64,000 nt of DNA from Methylomonas sp. (GTDB lineage Bacteria > Pseudomonadota > Gammaproteobacteria > Methylococcales > Methylomonadaceae): NCBI GenBank assembly GCA_026988155.1, contig JALSLW010000080.1:1-64000 (forward strand), written 5' to 3'. Every line of letters starts with the position of its first letter. The first letter of the stretch is position 1. The position numbers and the translations under genes are program-made. This document shows, piece by piece, positions 8,513 to 16,326 of the stretch. Under the pieces are notes generated by a model. The model did no database searches. It was not told where the DNA came from and was given only the letters and a program-made list of their open reading frames with translations.

Positions 8513-10879
8513 ATGGACAGCAAAGAAAAAAAAGAACTCAGCGAAATAGACATCTGTGATCTATTCATCACCCCGTCTATTATTAAAGCAGGTTGGGATC
8601 AACTAAAGCAAATAAGGCGCGAGGTGACGCTTACCCCGGGCCCTGTTATCGTGCGGGGCAATATGTCCTCCCGTAATAAGAAAAAGAAGAAATTTGCAGA
8701 CTATGTTCTCTCATGGGAGGCAGGTGTTCCCGTTGCCATTGTAGAAGCTAAAGAAAACAACAAAACCGTCAGTCATGGAATGCAACAAGCGCTAGGTTAT
8801 GCTGATATTCTACAAGTCCCCAGTGCATTCAGTTCTAACGGTGATGCCTTTGCCTCACACAACAAAGTAGCAGCCGATGGTGAAGATATAGAAGTAGAGT
8901 TTCCGCTTGAAAACTTTCCAGCCCCTAATGAACTATGGCAACGCTACAAAACCTACCGGGGTATAGAAGACGAAAATGAAGCGCTGGTAACAGTACCATA
9001 TTACACAGATAATTCAGGCAAAGAGCCACGTTATTATCAAACAGAAGCTATCAATCGCACAGTTGAAGCTGTCGCTAACGGTCAAAAACGTATCTTGCTA
9101 GTCATGGCAACAGGCACAGGCAAAACCTACACCACCTTTCAGATTATCTGGCGCTTATGGAAAGCAAAAAAGGTTAAACGGATTTTATTTTTGGTTGATA
9201 GAAATATCCTCGCCGATCAAACGCTGGTGAATGACTTTAAGCCCTTTGGCTCAGTCATGACCAAAATTAAAAACCGAAAAATTGATCCATCATACGAAAT
9301 TCATCTAGGGCTTTACCAAGCCATGACAGGCACAGATGAAGCAGACAAAATATTCAAAAATGTATCGCCAGATTTTTTTGATTTGATTGTTATCGACGAG
9401 TGTCACCGTGGCAGTGCGGCTGAGGATTCTGCATGGCGCGAAATTCTGGACTATTACTCAAGTGCTATCCATCTAGGCTTAACCGCCACACCGAAAGAAA
9501 CAAAATACATTTCCAGTATTGATTATTTTGGCGAAGCTATTTACACCTACAGTTTAAAACAAGGCATTGAAGACGGCTTTCTTGCACCCTACAAGGTCGT
9601 TCGTATAGATATTGATAAAGACATCCTCGGCTGGACACCACCGCAAGGCATGAAAGATGATCTTGGTAATGAAATAGAAAACCGCACCTACAACCAACAA
9701 GATATGGATCGCATACTGGTTTTAAATCAGCGCACCAAGTTAGTCGCCAAACGTGTGATGAAACTGCTCAACGCGACCGACCCCTACTCAAAAACCATTA
9801 TCTTCTGTGAAGATATAGACCACGCCGAGCGAATGCGTAAAGCCATCGTCAATGCCGCTGGTAAAATAGCCACTGACAACCCAAAATACGTGATGCGAAT
9901 CACGGGTGACAGTGTCGAAGGCAAAGCAGAATTAGATAGCTTTATTGATCCAGAATCCAAATTCCCCGTCATCGCCACAACATCAGAGTTATTAAGCACA
10001 GGCGTAGATGCTAAAACTTGCAAAGTTATCGTGTTAGATAAAAACATTAGCTCCATGACCAGCTTTAAGCAGATTATCGGGCGCGGTACACGCATCGACG
10101 AAGAGCACAATAAATACTACTTCACCATTATGGATTTCAAAAAAGCCACCGAGCTTTTCCGTGACCCTGATTTTGATGGCGAACCTGTTTCAATCTATGA
10201 GCCGCAAGGCGACGATGATGACCCCGTACCGCCAGACCCAGAAAATCCAGATGATGATGACGAAGATGATGATGACGGTGAATCAGGCAGTATAAAAGTT
10301 TACGTCAAAGGCGTTGCAGTAAAAATAATTTCCGAGCGCGTAGAGTATATCGGAGCAGATGGTGACTTAATTACAGAGTCCTACCGCGACTATAGCCGTA
10401 AACAAATCCAATCAGAGTTTGAGTCTTTAGATGATTTTCTAAAACATTGGGGCGAAACCAAAAAGAAAAAAGCCATTGTTGACCTGTTTGAAGAACATGG
10501 CGTAATTTTTGATAACCTTGCAGAAGATATTTACAAAGGTGGCAAAGGCAAAGAATACGGTGTATTCGATATGATTTGTCATATTGCCTACGACCAGCCA
10601 CCACTCACAAGAAAAGAACGCGCCAACAACGTTAAAAAGCGTAACTACTTTACTCAATATGGAGATCAGGCGCGCGCAGTGCTTGAAGCCTTGCTGGATA
10701 AATACGCCGATGAAGGCTTAAGCACCTTAGAAAGTAACAAAGTCTTACAGCTACAACCCTTTAGCGAAATGGGCGCACCCATGGAAATTGTAAAAAATGC
10801 CTTTGGTAACAAAGCCGCTTACGATCAAGCCGTTCAAAACCTAGAACAAGAGTTATTCAGGCAAGACGAAACAGCATAG
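8513..10879 (+). CDS. hsdR: Type I restriction enzyme, R subunit (EcoEI-like)
   Basis: A 788-residue restriction and translocation subunit. The nuclease domain is N-terminal with a PD-(D/E)xK-like core: Asp63 (FADYVL) and Glu78-Ala-Lys80 (VEAK). Superfamily 2 helicase motors follow: Walker A ATGTGKT near residue 205, DECH box (VIDECHRGS), TATPKET, and motif VI QIIGRGTRID. After about residue 560 comes a strikingly acidic, proline-rich linker made mostly of Asp and Glu, then a C-terminal domain that would bind the HsdM/HsdS core. Length and layout fit the EcoEI branch. It would cut unmethylated DNA after ATP-driven translocation. Start ATG 8513 has only a weak ribosome-binding site. hsdM and hsdS follow after an intervening toxin-antitoxin pair. 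Confidence 0.95.
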   Translation: MDSKEKKELSEIDICDLFITPSIIKAGWDQLKQIRREVTLTPGPVIVRGNMSSRNKKKKKFADYVLSWEAGVPVAIVEAKENNKTVSHGMQQALGYADILQVPSAFSSNGDAFASHNKVAADGEDIEVEFPLENFPAPNELWQRYKTYRGIEDENEALVTVPYYTDNSGKEPRYYQTEAINRTVEAVANGQKRILLVMATGTGKTYTTFQIIWRLWKAKKVKRILFLVDRNILADQTLVNDFKPFGSVMTKIKNRKIDPSYEIHLGLYQAMTGTDEADKIFKNVSPDFFDLIVIDECHRGSAAEDSAWREILDYYSSAIHLGLTATPKETKYISSIDYFGEAIYTYSLKQGIEDGFLAPYKVVRIDIDKDILGWTPPQGMKDDLGNEIENRTYNQQDMDRILVLNQRTKLVAKRVMKLLNATDPYSKTIIFCEDIDHAERMRKAIVNAAGKIATDNPKYVMRITGDSVEGKAELDSFIDPESKFPVIATTSELLSTGVDAKTCKVIVLDKNISSMTSFKQIIGRGTRIDEEHNKYYFTIMDFKKATELFRDPDFDGEPVSIYEPQGDDDDPVPPDPENPDDDDEDDDDGESGSIKVYVKGVAVKIISERVEYIGADGDLITESYRDYSRKQIQSEFESLDDFLKHWGETKKKKAIVDLFEEHGVIFDNLAEDIYKGGKGKEYGVFDMICHIAYDQPPLTRKERANNVKKRNYFTQYGDQARAVLEALLDKYADEGLSTLESNKVLQLQPFSEMGAPMEIVKNAFGNKAAYDQAVQNLEQELFRQDETA

Positions 10880-10993
10880 CAAGCAATCCTCAAACAATGT
10901 ATGATTATGATGTACAATTACATCCGGAAGTGAGCCTTCAGGCTCGCCCAAATTATGAATCAGCTTGAGATAACTACTTAAAAGGAGGTAGTC

Positions 10994-11218
10994 ATGCACA
11001 GAACTCAACTCTACTTTGAAGAAGACCTCTTCTCCGAAATAAAAAAAACTGCCAGTAAAAAGAGCCTGACAGTCTCTGCCTACATCCGCGAGGTATTAAG
11101 AAAAGAACTAGAAGCCCAGAAAAAGAAAGCGCAAGCTCCCGACTTTTCAGACTTCTCTGGCATGTGGAAAGACAGCGACATCACCCAACAAAACCTGCGT
11201 GAGAAAGCGTGGAAATGA
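10994..11218 (+). CDS. Ribbon-helix-helix antitoxin (VapB/CopG-like)
   Basis: A 74-residue protein with an N-terminal ribbon-helix-helix DNA-binding pattern: the strand RTQLYFEEDLFSEIKK, then a helix-turn-helix stretch SLTVSAYIREVLRKELEA. The C-terminal tail (PDFSDFSGMWKDSDITQQ) is the kind of extended acidic-aromatic segment that inserts into a PIN toxin. It has a near-perfect Shine-Dalgarno sequence, AAAGGAGGT, at 10981-10989, five bases before ATG. It overlaps the downstream PIN gene by ATGA. It would neutralise that toxin and repress its own promoter. A GAGCC-TTCA-GGCTC hairpin lies in the 114-bp gap behind hsdR. The exact family name is uncertain; the pairing is clear. Confidence 0.85.
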   Translation: MHRTQLYFEEDLFSEIKKTASKKSLTVSAYIREVLRKELEAQKKKAQAPDFSDFSGMWKDSDITQQNLREKAWK

Positions 11219-11583
11219 TACTGCTAGACACCAATGTTCTGATAGAAATACTCAAAGACAACCCCAAAACCCAGCAGAAACTAGCCAGCTTGCAAGCGCC
11301 TTTTTCTATCTCATCCATTACCGCAATGGAGCTAATCTGCGGCGCAAGAAACAAACGCGAAACACAAAAGCTCAGCCAGTTTCTTCAATTATTTGATCTG
11401 GTGCAGGTCAATGAGTTCATTTCAGCAACCGCATTACAGCTAATCACCCAATATGCCAAAAGCCATACGCTGGATATTCCAGATGCACTGATAGCCGCAG
11501 CGGCACTTGAAAACAACGCCAGTCTATTGACCTACAATGTGAAAGACTTTAAATACATCCCACAATTAATACTTATCAAGTAA
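11215..11583 (+). CDS. vapC: PIN-domain toxin (VapC-like ribonuclease)
   Basis: A 122-residue PIN-domain protein. Acidic active-site residues appear in the expected order: Asp in MILLDTNVLIE, Glu in AMELICGARN, Asp in LDIPDALIAAAAL, and a final Asp/Asn in LTYNVKDFKYIP. PIN toxins cleave RNA, often initiator tRNA or rRNA, in a Mg-dependent manner. The ATG at 11215 overlaps the antitoxin stop (ATGA), the usual translational coupling of such pairs; a GTG six bases upstream is in frame but less likely. The pair is inserted between hsdR and hsdM, all in one direction. Confidence 0.9.
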   Translation: MILLDTNVLIEILKDNPKTQQKLASLQAPFSISSITAMELICGARNKRETQKLSQFLQLFDLVQVNEFISATALQLITQYAKSHTLDIPDALIAAAALENNASLLTYNVKDFKYIPQLILIK

Positions 11584-11607
11584 GTCACAATCCATGAGTA
11601 ATAAACG

Positions 11608-13107
11608 ATGAGCAATGTTTCAGGCATCATAAAATCCATCCAAGACATCATGCGCAAAGACGTAGGTGTCGATGGCGATGCACAGCGTATTAGCCAATTA
11701 GTCTGGATGTTTTTCCTCAAAATATTTGATGACCGCGAAGCCGAGCTAGAATTTCTCGCTGATGACGACAAGCCCTATGAATCCCCCATCCCCGATCATT
11801 TACGCTGGCGCAACTGGGCAGATAATGCAGAAGGCATCACAGGTGATGAGCTGGCAGATTTTATCAACCTGCAACTGTTCCCCACCCTAAAAGACAAACT
11901 CACCACTCAAGGCGAACAAGGCAAACGCGCACAAGTGATTCGTGATCTATTTGAAGACACCTACAACTACATGAAGTCAGGCACACTCACGCGCCAAGTT
12001 ATCAATAAAATCTGTGAGATAGACTTTAACACCCAGCAAGACCGCCACACCTTTGGCAATATTTACGAGCAAATCTTAAAAGACCTGCAAAGCGCAGGCA
12101 ATGCAGGCGAATTTTATACACCACGCGCCATTACCGAATTTATCGTCAACCGCGTCAACCCACAATTAGAAGAAAAGGTGCTGGACCCCGCCTGTGGAAC
12201 GGGTGGCTTTTTAAGCAATGTAATTGAGCACAAACGCCAATCAGTCAACAACCCAGAAGATGAAATCAAGCTACAACAATCACTTCACGGTGTAGAGAAA
12301 AAATCACTGCCCTATATGCTCTGCGTGACCAATATGATTTTGCACGGCATCGACACGCCCAGCAATATTCGCCACGACAACACTCTCAGCAAACCTTATA
12401 CAAGCTACAGCGAAAAAGACCGCGTACACGTTATTATCACCAACCCACCCTTTGGGGGCATGGAAGAAGACGGCATCGAAAACAACTTCCCCAGCACCTT
12501 ACGCACCCGCGAAACCGCTGATTTGTTTATGGCACTGATTATCAAACTGCTCAAAAACGAAGGTCGCGCCGCCGTCGTTTTGCCCGATGGCTTCCTGTTC
12601 GGCGAAGGCATGAAAACCCGCTTGAAACAAAAATTGCTGGAAGAATGCAATCTACACACCATCGTGCGCCTGCCCAATGGCGTGTTTGCACCCTATACCA
12701 GCATAAAAACCAATCTGCTGTTCTTTACCAAAGGCACCGCTACCGAACACATCTGGTATTACGAACACCCCTATCCAGACGGCGTAACAAGCTACAACAA
12801 AACCAAACCGATGCAGTTTAAAGAATTTGCAACCGAGATAGACTGGTGGGGCGATGAGGCAGACGGCTTTGCCAAACGCGTAGAAACCGAACAAGCATGG
12901 AAAGTGTCACTGGATGATATAAAAGCCAGCAACTACAACCTCGATATTAAAAACCCGCATGTGGGCGAACAGATAAATCACGACCCAGCCGAACTGTTAC
13001 AGCAATATCAGGCACAACAAGCCACCATTACCGACTTGCGAAGTGAGCTAAAAGATATATTACAAAAAGCACTTAGTGGAAACACTGGCAAAAGTGGAGA
13101 AGCGTAG
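11608..13107 (+). CDS. hsdM: Type I modification methyltransferase, M subunit
   Basis: A 499-residue N6-adenine methyltransferase subunit. An N-terminal helical HsdM domain (about 1-140, with VWMFFLKIFDDRE) precedes the catalytic domain. AdoMet-binding motif I is DPACGTGGF from residue 193, and catalytic motif IV NPPF is at 279-282. The C-terminal part ends in a helical tail for docking to HsdS. With HsdS it would methylate adenines in a bipartite recognition site; with HsdR it forms the restriction complex. It starts 24 bp after the toxin gene and its TAG is directly followed by the hsdS ATG. Its DNA is visibly richer in G+C than the flanking chromosome, consistent with acquisition. Confidence 0.96.
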   Translation: MSNVSGIIKSIQDIMRKDVGVDGDAQRISQLVWMFFLKIFDDREAELEFLADDDKPYESPIPDHLRWRNWADNAEGITGDELADFINLQLFPTLKDKLTTQGEQGKRAQVIRDLFEDTYNYMKSGTLTRQVINKICEIDFNTQQDRHTFGNIYEQILKDLQSAGNAGEFYTPRAITEFIVNRVNPQLEEKVLDPACGTGGFLSNVIEHKRQSVNNPEDEIKLQQSLHGVEKKSLPYMLCVTNMILHGIDTPSNIRHDNTLSKPYTSYSEKDRVHVIITNPPFGGMEEDGIENNFPSTLRTRETADLFMALIIKLLKNEGRAAVVLPDGFLFGEGMKTRLKQKLLEECNLHTIVRLPNGVFAPYTSIKTNLLFFTKGTATEHIWYYEHPYPDGVTSYNKTKPMQFKEFATEIDWWGDEADGFAKRVETEQAWKVSLDDIKASNYNLDIKNPHVGEQINHDPAELLQQYQAQQATITDLRSELKDILQKALSGNTGKSGEA

Positions 13108-14955
13108 ATGCTGGACGTAATCACCGACCATCTGGATATTTGGACAACAGCGCAAAAACAGAAAAAAGCCGTGGGGCGCGGTAGCGCTAAAAAAGAAGAA
13201 GGCTATGGGATTAAAAAACTGCGTGAGCTGATATTGGAATTAGCCGTGCGCGGAAAGCTAGTGCCACAAGACCCGAAGGATGAACCTGCTAGTGTTTTAT
13301 TGGAGAAGATAGCGGAGGAGAAACAACGCTTAATTGATGAGGGGAAGATTAAGAAGCAGAAGGTTTTGCCTGATATTCTTAACGAAGAAGAAACATTTTT
13401 CTTACCAGATGGCTGGATCAGAGTTAGGCTTGATGATATTGGAAATACAAATATTGGATTAACTTATTCTCCAAAAGACATAGCCGACAAAGGGACACCT
13501 GTTTTACGATCTAGTAATATTCAGAATGGGAAGATTGATTTACTTGATTTAGTAAGAGTTGATAAAAAAGTTAAAAGTAACGTATTGGTAAACGAAGGTG
13601 ACCTTCTCATATGTGCCCGAAATGGAAGCAAAGCGCTCGTTGGTAAGACTGCAATGATTTCTGATCTTAAAGAAGATATGGCATTTGGTGCTTTTATGGC
13701 TATTTTCCGCTCAACTTTTAATGAATATGTTGAGGTTTTTCTAAAATCACCCGTGTTTAGATTCTTTTTGGAAGGTGTTAGTACGACAACGATAAACCAG
13801 ATTACACAGAAAAATCTTAGGAATACATTTATACCACTCCCACCCCTAGCCGAACAACACCGCATAGTCGCCAAAGTCGATGAACTGATGGCACTCTGCG
13901 ACCAACTGGAACAGGAGCAGGCAGACCATCAAGCCACCCACCAGACACTGGTTAAAACCCTGCTAAACGGACTGATCGAAACCGCTACCCATCGACCCAT
14001 CGACCCTTCAACAGGCTCAGAACTCACGGCTCAGGATGAGCAAGCCAGCATCCAACACCCTGTTCACCCTAAATCTATCGAAGGGAAACCACCTGAAGCA
14101 CAAACCACCGCCGACTACTTCAATCAACTCATCGCCCAACACTTCGACACACTCTTCACCACCGAAGACAGCATCGACCAGCTCAAACAAACCATCCTGC
14201 AACTCGCCGTTATGGGTAAACTCGTCCCCCAAAACCCCAAAGACGAACCCGCCAGCGTCCTACTGGAAAAAATAGCCAAAGAAAAAGCCAAACTAATTAA
14301 AGAAGGCAAAATCAAAAAACAAAAAGCCTTACCTGAAATTACAGAGGATGAAAAACCGTTTGGGTTACCTGATGGGTGGGAGTGGGTAAGATTGCCAGAT
14401 ATAGGGGAACTAGCAAGAGGAAAGTCTAAACATCGCCCAAGAAATGCTCCATTTCTCTATGATGGTGGAACAATTCCTTTAGTTCAAACTGGTGATGTTG
14501 CTAGGGCTGATCCTTTAGTACTTACTTATACGGCTAAATATAATAAAGTTGGTTTAGAACAAAGTAGATTATGGCATACAGGTACATTATGTATAACTAT
14601 AGCTGCCAATATTGCTGATACTGGAATACTTAGTTTTGATGCCTGTTTTCCAGATAGTGTAGTTGGATTTAACTGTTTTGAAACAGATATGAATGTAGCA
14701 TATTTTGATTATTTTATAAGAACTGCAAAAAATCATCTTGAAGACTATGCCCCATCTACAGCTCAAAAAAATATAAATTTAGCAATACTGGGAAGTTTAC
14801 TTGTACCTTTACCTCCTTTAAACGAGTTAAATAGAATTGTCACCAAAGTAAACCAACTCCTAAGCCTCTGCGACACTCTAAAAGACAATCTTAATCAGGC
14901 ACAAATCACCCAAACCCAACTCGCCGATACGATTGTCAAACAGGCGGTGAATTAA
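13108..14955 (+). CDS. hsdS: Type I specificity subunit, two target-recognition domains
   Basis: A 615-residue DNA-recognition subunit, longer than the usual 400-450. It has two similar halves. Each begins with a conserved helix (LRELILELAVRGKLVPQDPK at about 38; LKQTILQLAVMGKLVPQNPK at about 359), then KDEPASVLLEKIA, a KIKKQK segment, LPDGW and a target-recognition domain ending in PLPPL. Each recognition domain is followed by a helical spacer with a VDELMALCDQLEQ-type coiled coil. The recognition domains (about 13380-13840 and 14350-14810) are AT-rich, while the conserved helices are C-rich, a mosaic expected from domain swapping. The extra length comes from the linker at about residues 290-350, part of which looks repeat-derived. 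Confidence 0.95.
   Translation: MLDVITDHLDIWTTAQKQKKAVGRGSAKKEEGYGIKKLRELILELAVRGKLVPQDPKDEPASVLLEKIAEEKQRLIDEGKIKKQKVLPDILNEEETFFLPDGWIRVRLDDIGNTNIGLTYSPKDIADKGTPVLRSSNIQNGKIDLLDLVRVDKKVKSNVLVNEGDLLICARNGSKALVGKTAMISDLKEDMAFGAFMAIFRSTFNEYVEVFLKSPVFRFFLEGVSTTTINQITQKNLRNTFIPLPPLAEQHRIVAKVDELMALCDQLEQEQADHQATHQTLVKTLLNGLIETATHRPIDPSTGSELTAQDEQASIQHPVHPKSIEGKPPEAQTTADYFNQLIAQHFDTLFTTEDSIDQLKQTILQLAVMGKLVPQNPKDEPASVLLEKIAKEKAKLIKEGKIKKQKALPEITEDEKPFGLPDGWEWVRLPDIGELARGKSKHRPRNAPFLYDGGTIPLVQTGDVARADPLVLTYTAKYNKVGLEQSRLWHTGTLCITIAANIADTGILSFDACFPDSVVGFNCFETDMNVAYFDYFIRTAKNHLEDYAPSTAQKNINLAILGSLLVPLPPLNELNRIVTKVNQLLSLCDTLKDNLNQAQITQTQLADTIVKQAVN
14004..14085. repeat. Palindromic-repeat-like segment inside the hsdS linker
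   Basis: Within hsdS the DNA contains CCCTTCAACAGGCTCAG near the left end and TATCGAAGGG at the right, with CCCTGTTCACCCTAAAT between. CCCTTCGACAGGCTCAG-type words are a common dispersed palindromic repeat in many gammaproteobacteria, so this looks like such a repeat captured in frame. It encodes a Ser/Pro/Gln-rich linker between the two halves of the specificity subunit. Identification of the repeat family is from memory. Confidence 0.4.
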
Positions 14956-15000
14956 GCCTATGTCAGCAACGCAACGTAAATTCTACGGATGCGGTGCTTC

Positions 15001-15060
15001 AACACGTAAGACGGAACTGTAACACGTAAGACGGAACTGTAACACGTAAGACGGAACTGT
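15001..15060. repeat. Three perfect 20-bp tandem repeats
   Basis: The unit AACACGTAAGACGGAACTGT occurs exactly three times with no spacer, beginning 46 bp after the hsdS stop. There is no spacer sequence, so it is not a CRISPR. It directly abuts a palindromic dispersed repeat. It may mark the right edge of the restriction locus or be a slippage-generated array; no function can be read from it. Confidence 0.95.
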
Positions 15061-15158
15061 AGGTTGGAATAGCGATAGCGTTTTCCGACATGATAGACGC
15101 GATAATTTACAGGCGTTCGGTATTCTGACGGAATGCGCTGCCGCTTTTCCATCCTACC
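15059..15158. repeat. Degenerate palindromic repeat (GTAGGTTGG family)
   Basis: The left end GTAGGTTGGAATAGCGATAG and the reverse complement of the right end (GGTAGGATGGAAAAGCGGCA) match imperfectly over about 30 bp. The same family occurs in a near-perfect form at 22402-22482. It has no coding capacity and is likely a non-autonomous, REP-like or miniature transposable element. Confidence 0.7.
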
Positions 15159-15593
15159 TTAAAACAGTTCATCCCAGGCCTTTTCCATCCGCTTTGACGA
15201 TATGGGATAAGCAGTTTTTAATTGTGACTAGGGGGTAGGCCTAGACTGTCGAATTGGATTTTTCAATAAATGGTTGCTGGGTTTTATAAAGACTTTTTTT
15301 ACTTATTAAAATAATAACTAACAGCTACTAGTGAGGATAAAAAGTGATTTTAGTGGCTGTAATAAAATTTAATTTACTCTAAGACATTGATTGTTTATTG
15401 AGGATTTGTCAGGTTTCACGACGTTATACCATGATTTTTTAAAAGGTCAGCCCGAAACATATCAGGTGATTTCTATATAAAGATCAGCTTGAGAAAAGGA
15501 AGTTTAGTTATTAATTTAAGTTCCAAACAATTATCTTCATGCTAAAATCTTGGTGCATTTGATGGGAAGCTATAAAATTATTTTAGCTAAATA
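15159..15593. other. 435-bp stretch without a recognisable gene
   Basis: AT-rich sequence with several short T-runs. I see no ORF with protein-like composition, no tRNA-like cloverleaf, and no strong terminator hairpin. It separates the restriction locus from the small-ORF and lipoprotein region. Confidence 0.6.
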
Positions 15594-15815
15594 CTAAACA
15601 AAGACCAGTTGCAGAGATCCCGTCATTACAGCATGCTCTAAGCAGGAATTTAATTTCTTAAACGTTGATTTCCGATAGGATGTTTCGTAAATGACTTGGG
15701 CATATTGTGTTGGGGTTACTTCAGCCTTTATTTTGTTTAACACGGCAGGAACATTTCGGTAATCAGCAAAAGAAATGATCCGAACGGCATTATAAATATT
15801 TCTTACACTCATCAT
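15594..15815 (-). CDS. 73-residue hypothetical protein
   Basis: A short leftward frame starting ATG ATG AGT. The product has mixed helical composition (ADYRNVPAVLNKIKAEVTPT) and no membrane segment or known motif. It lies divergent to the lipoprotein gene, 21 bp apart, with no clear ribosome-binding site. Its composition is more protein-like than most chance frames, but nothing else supports it. I do not recognise it. Confidence 0.35.
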   Translation of the reverse strand: MMSVRNIYNAVRIISFADYRNVPAVLNKIKAEVTPTQYAQVIYETSYRKSTFKKLNSCLEHAVMTGSLQLVFV

Positions 15816-15836
15816 ACTATTTATTGGTAATACACT

Positions 15837-16211
15837 ATGAGCAGTTTAACTAAAATTATTCAAATGCAAGCGGTTGCTTTTTTCTATACATTATTGTCTG
15901 TAGTTCTAATTTCCTGCTCAGCAGAGCAAGATACCAATAAGCACGTTTATGACCACTTTCATGCAGAAAATACAGATATGGAAAAGCATCTTTTTGAACA
16001 CGAATTTGCTCAGCAATGCGTTATCAAGAAAATGGCTGATCTGAATTATAAAAAAGCCGATTCAGAACTTATTTCTGAGCAGTGCATGTGCATTGCTACC
16101 TACCTATTTAAAGATTTTACAGCCAAAGATTCTTATATACTCTTAAACGATAAAAAGCATGTGCAGCTGTTGGCGAAAAAATATGAGCAAGCTACTAAAC
16201 AGTGCATGTAA
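15837..16211 (+). CDS. Putative lipoprotein, unknown function
   Basis: A 124-residue protein with a signal peptide whose hydrophobic core (FFYTLLSVVL) ends in a lipobox LISC at about residue 28, so the mature protein should be lipid-anchored at the cysteine. The rest is small, charged and helical, with three or four further cysteines (ECAQQCVIKK-like region QQCVIKK, SEQCMCIATYL, and a C-terminal TKQCM) that could form disulphides in the periplasm. No family is recognised. It stands alone, 115 bp upstream of the sensor gene on the same strand. Confidence 0.7.
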   Translation: MSSLTKIIQMQAVAFFYTLLSVVLISCSAEQDTNKHVYDHFHAENTDMEKHLFEHEFAQQCVIKKMADLNYKKADSELISEQCMCIATYLFKDFTAKDSYILLNDKKHVQLLAKKYEQATKQCM

Positions 16212-16326
16212 AAGTTTATCAATTACTATAGTTCTGCACTCAACCTATTTTTCTAGCATTATGAAACTTTAGTTATTGTGTTTATAGCCTATACTTATTT
16301 GGTGTAAGTTTGAGGAAAGGAAAATT

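Noticed and set aside
10371-10657. Two leftward frames inside hsdR
   Set aside because: They are antisense shadows of a strongly supported coding region.
15001-15060. CRISPR-like repeat array
   Set aside because: The three 20-bp units are contiguous with no spacers and no cas genes are nearby.
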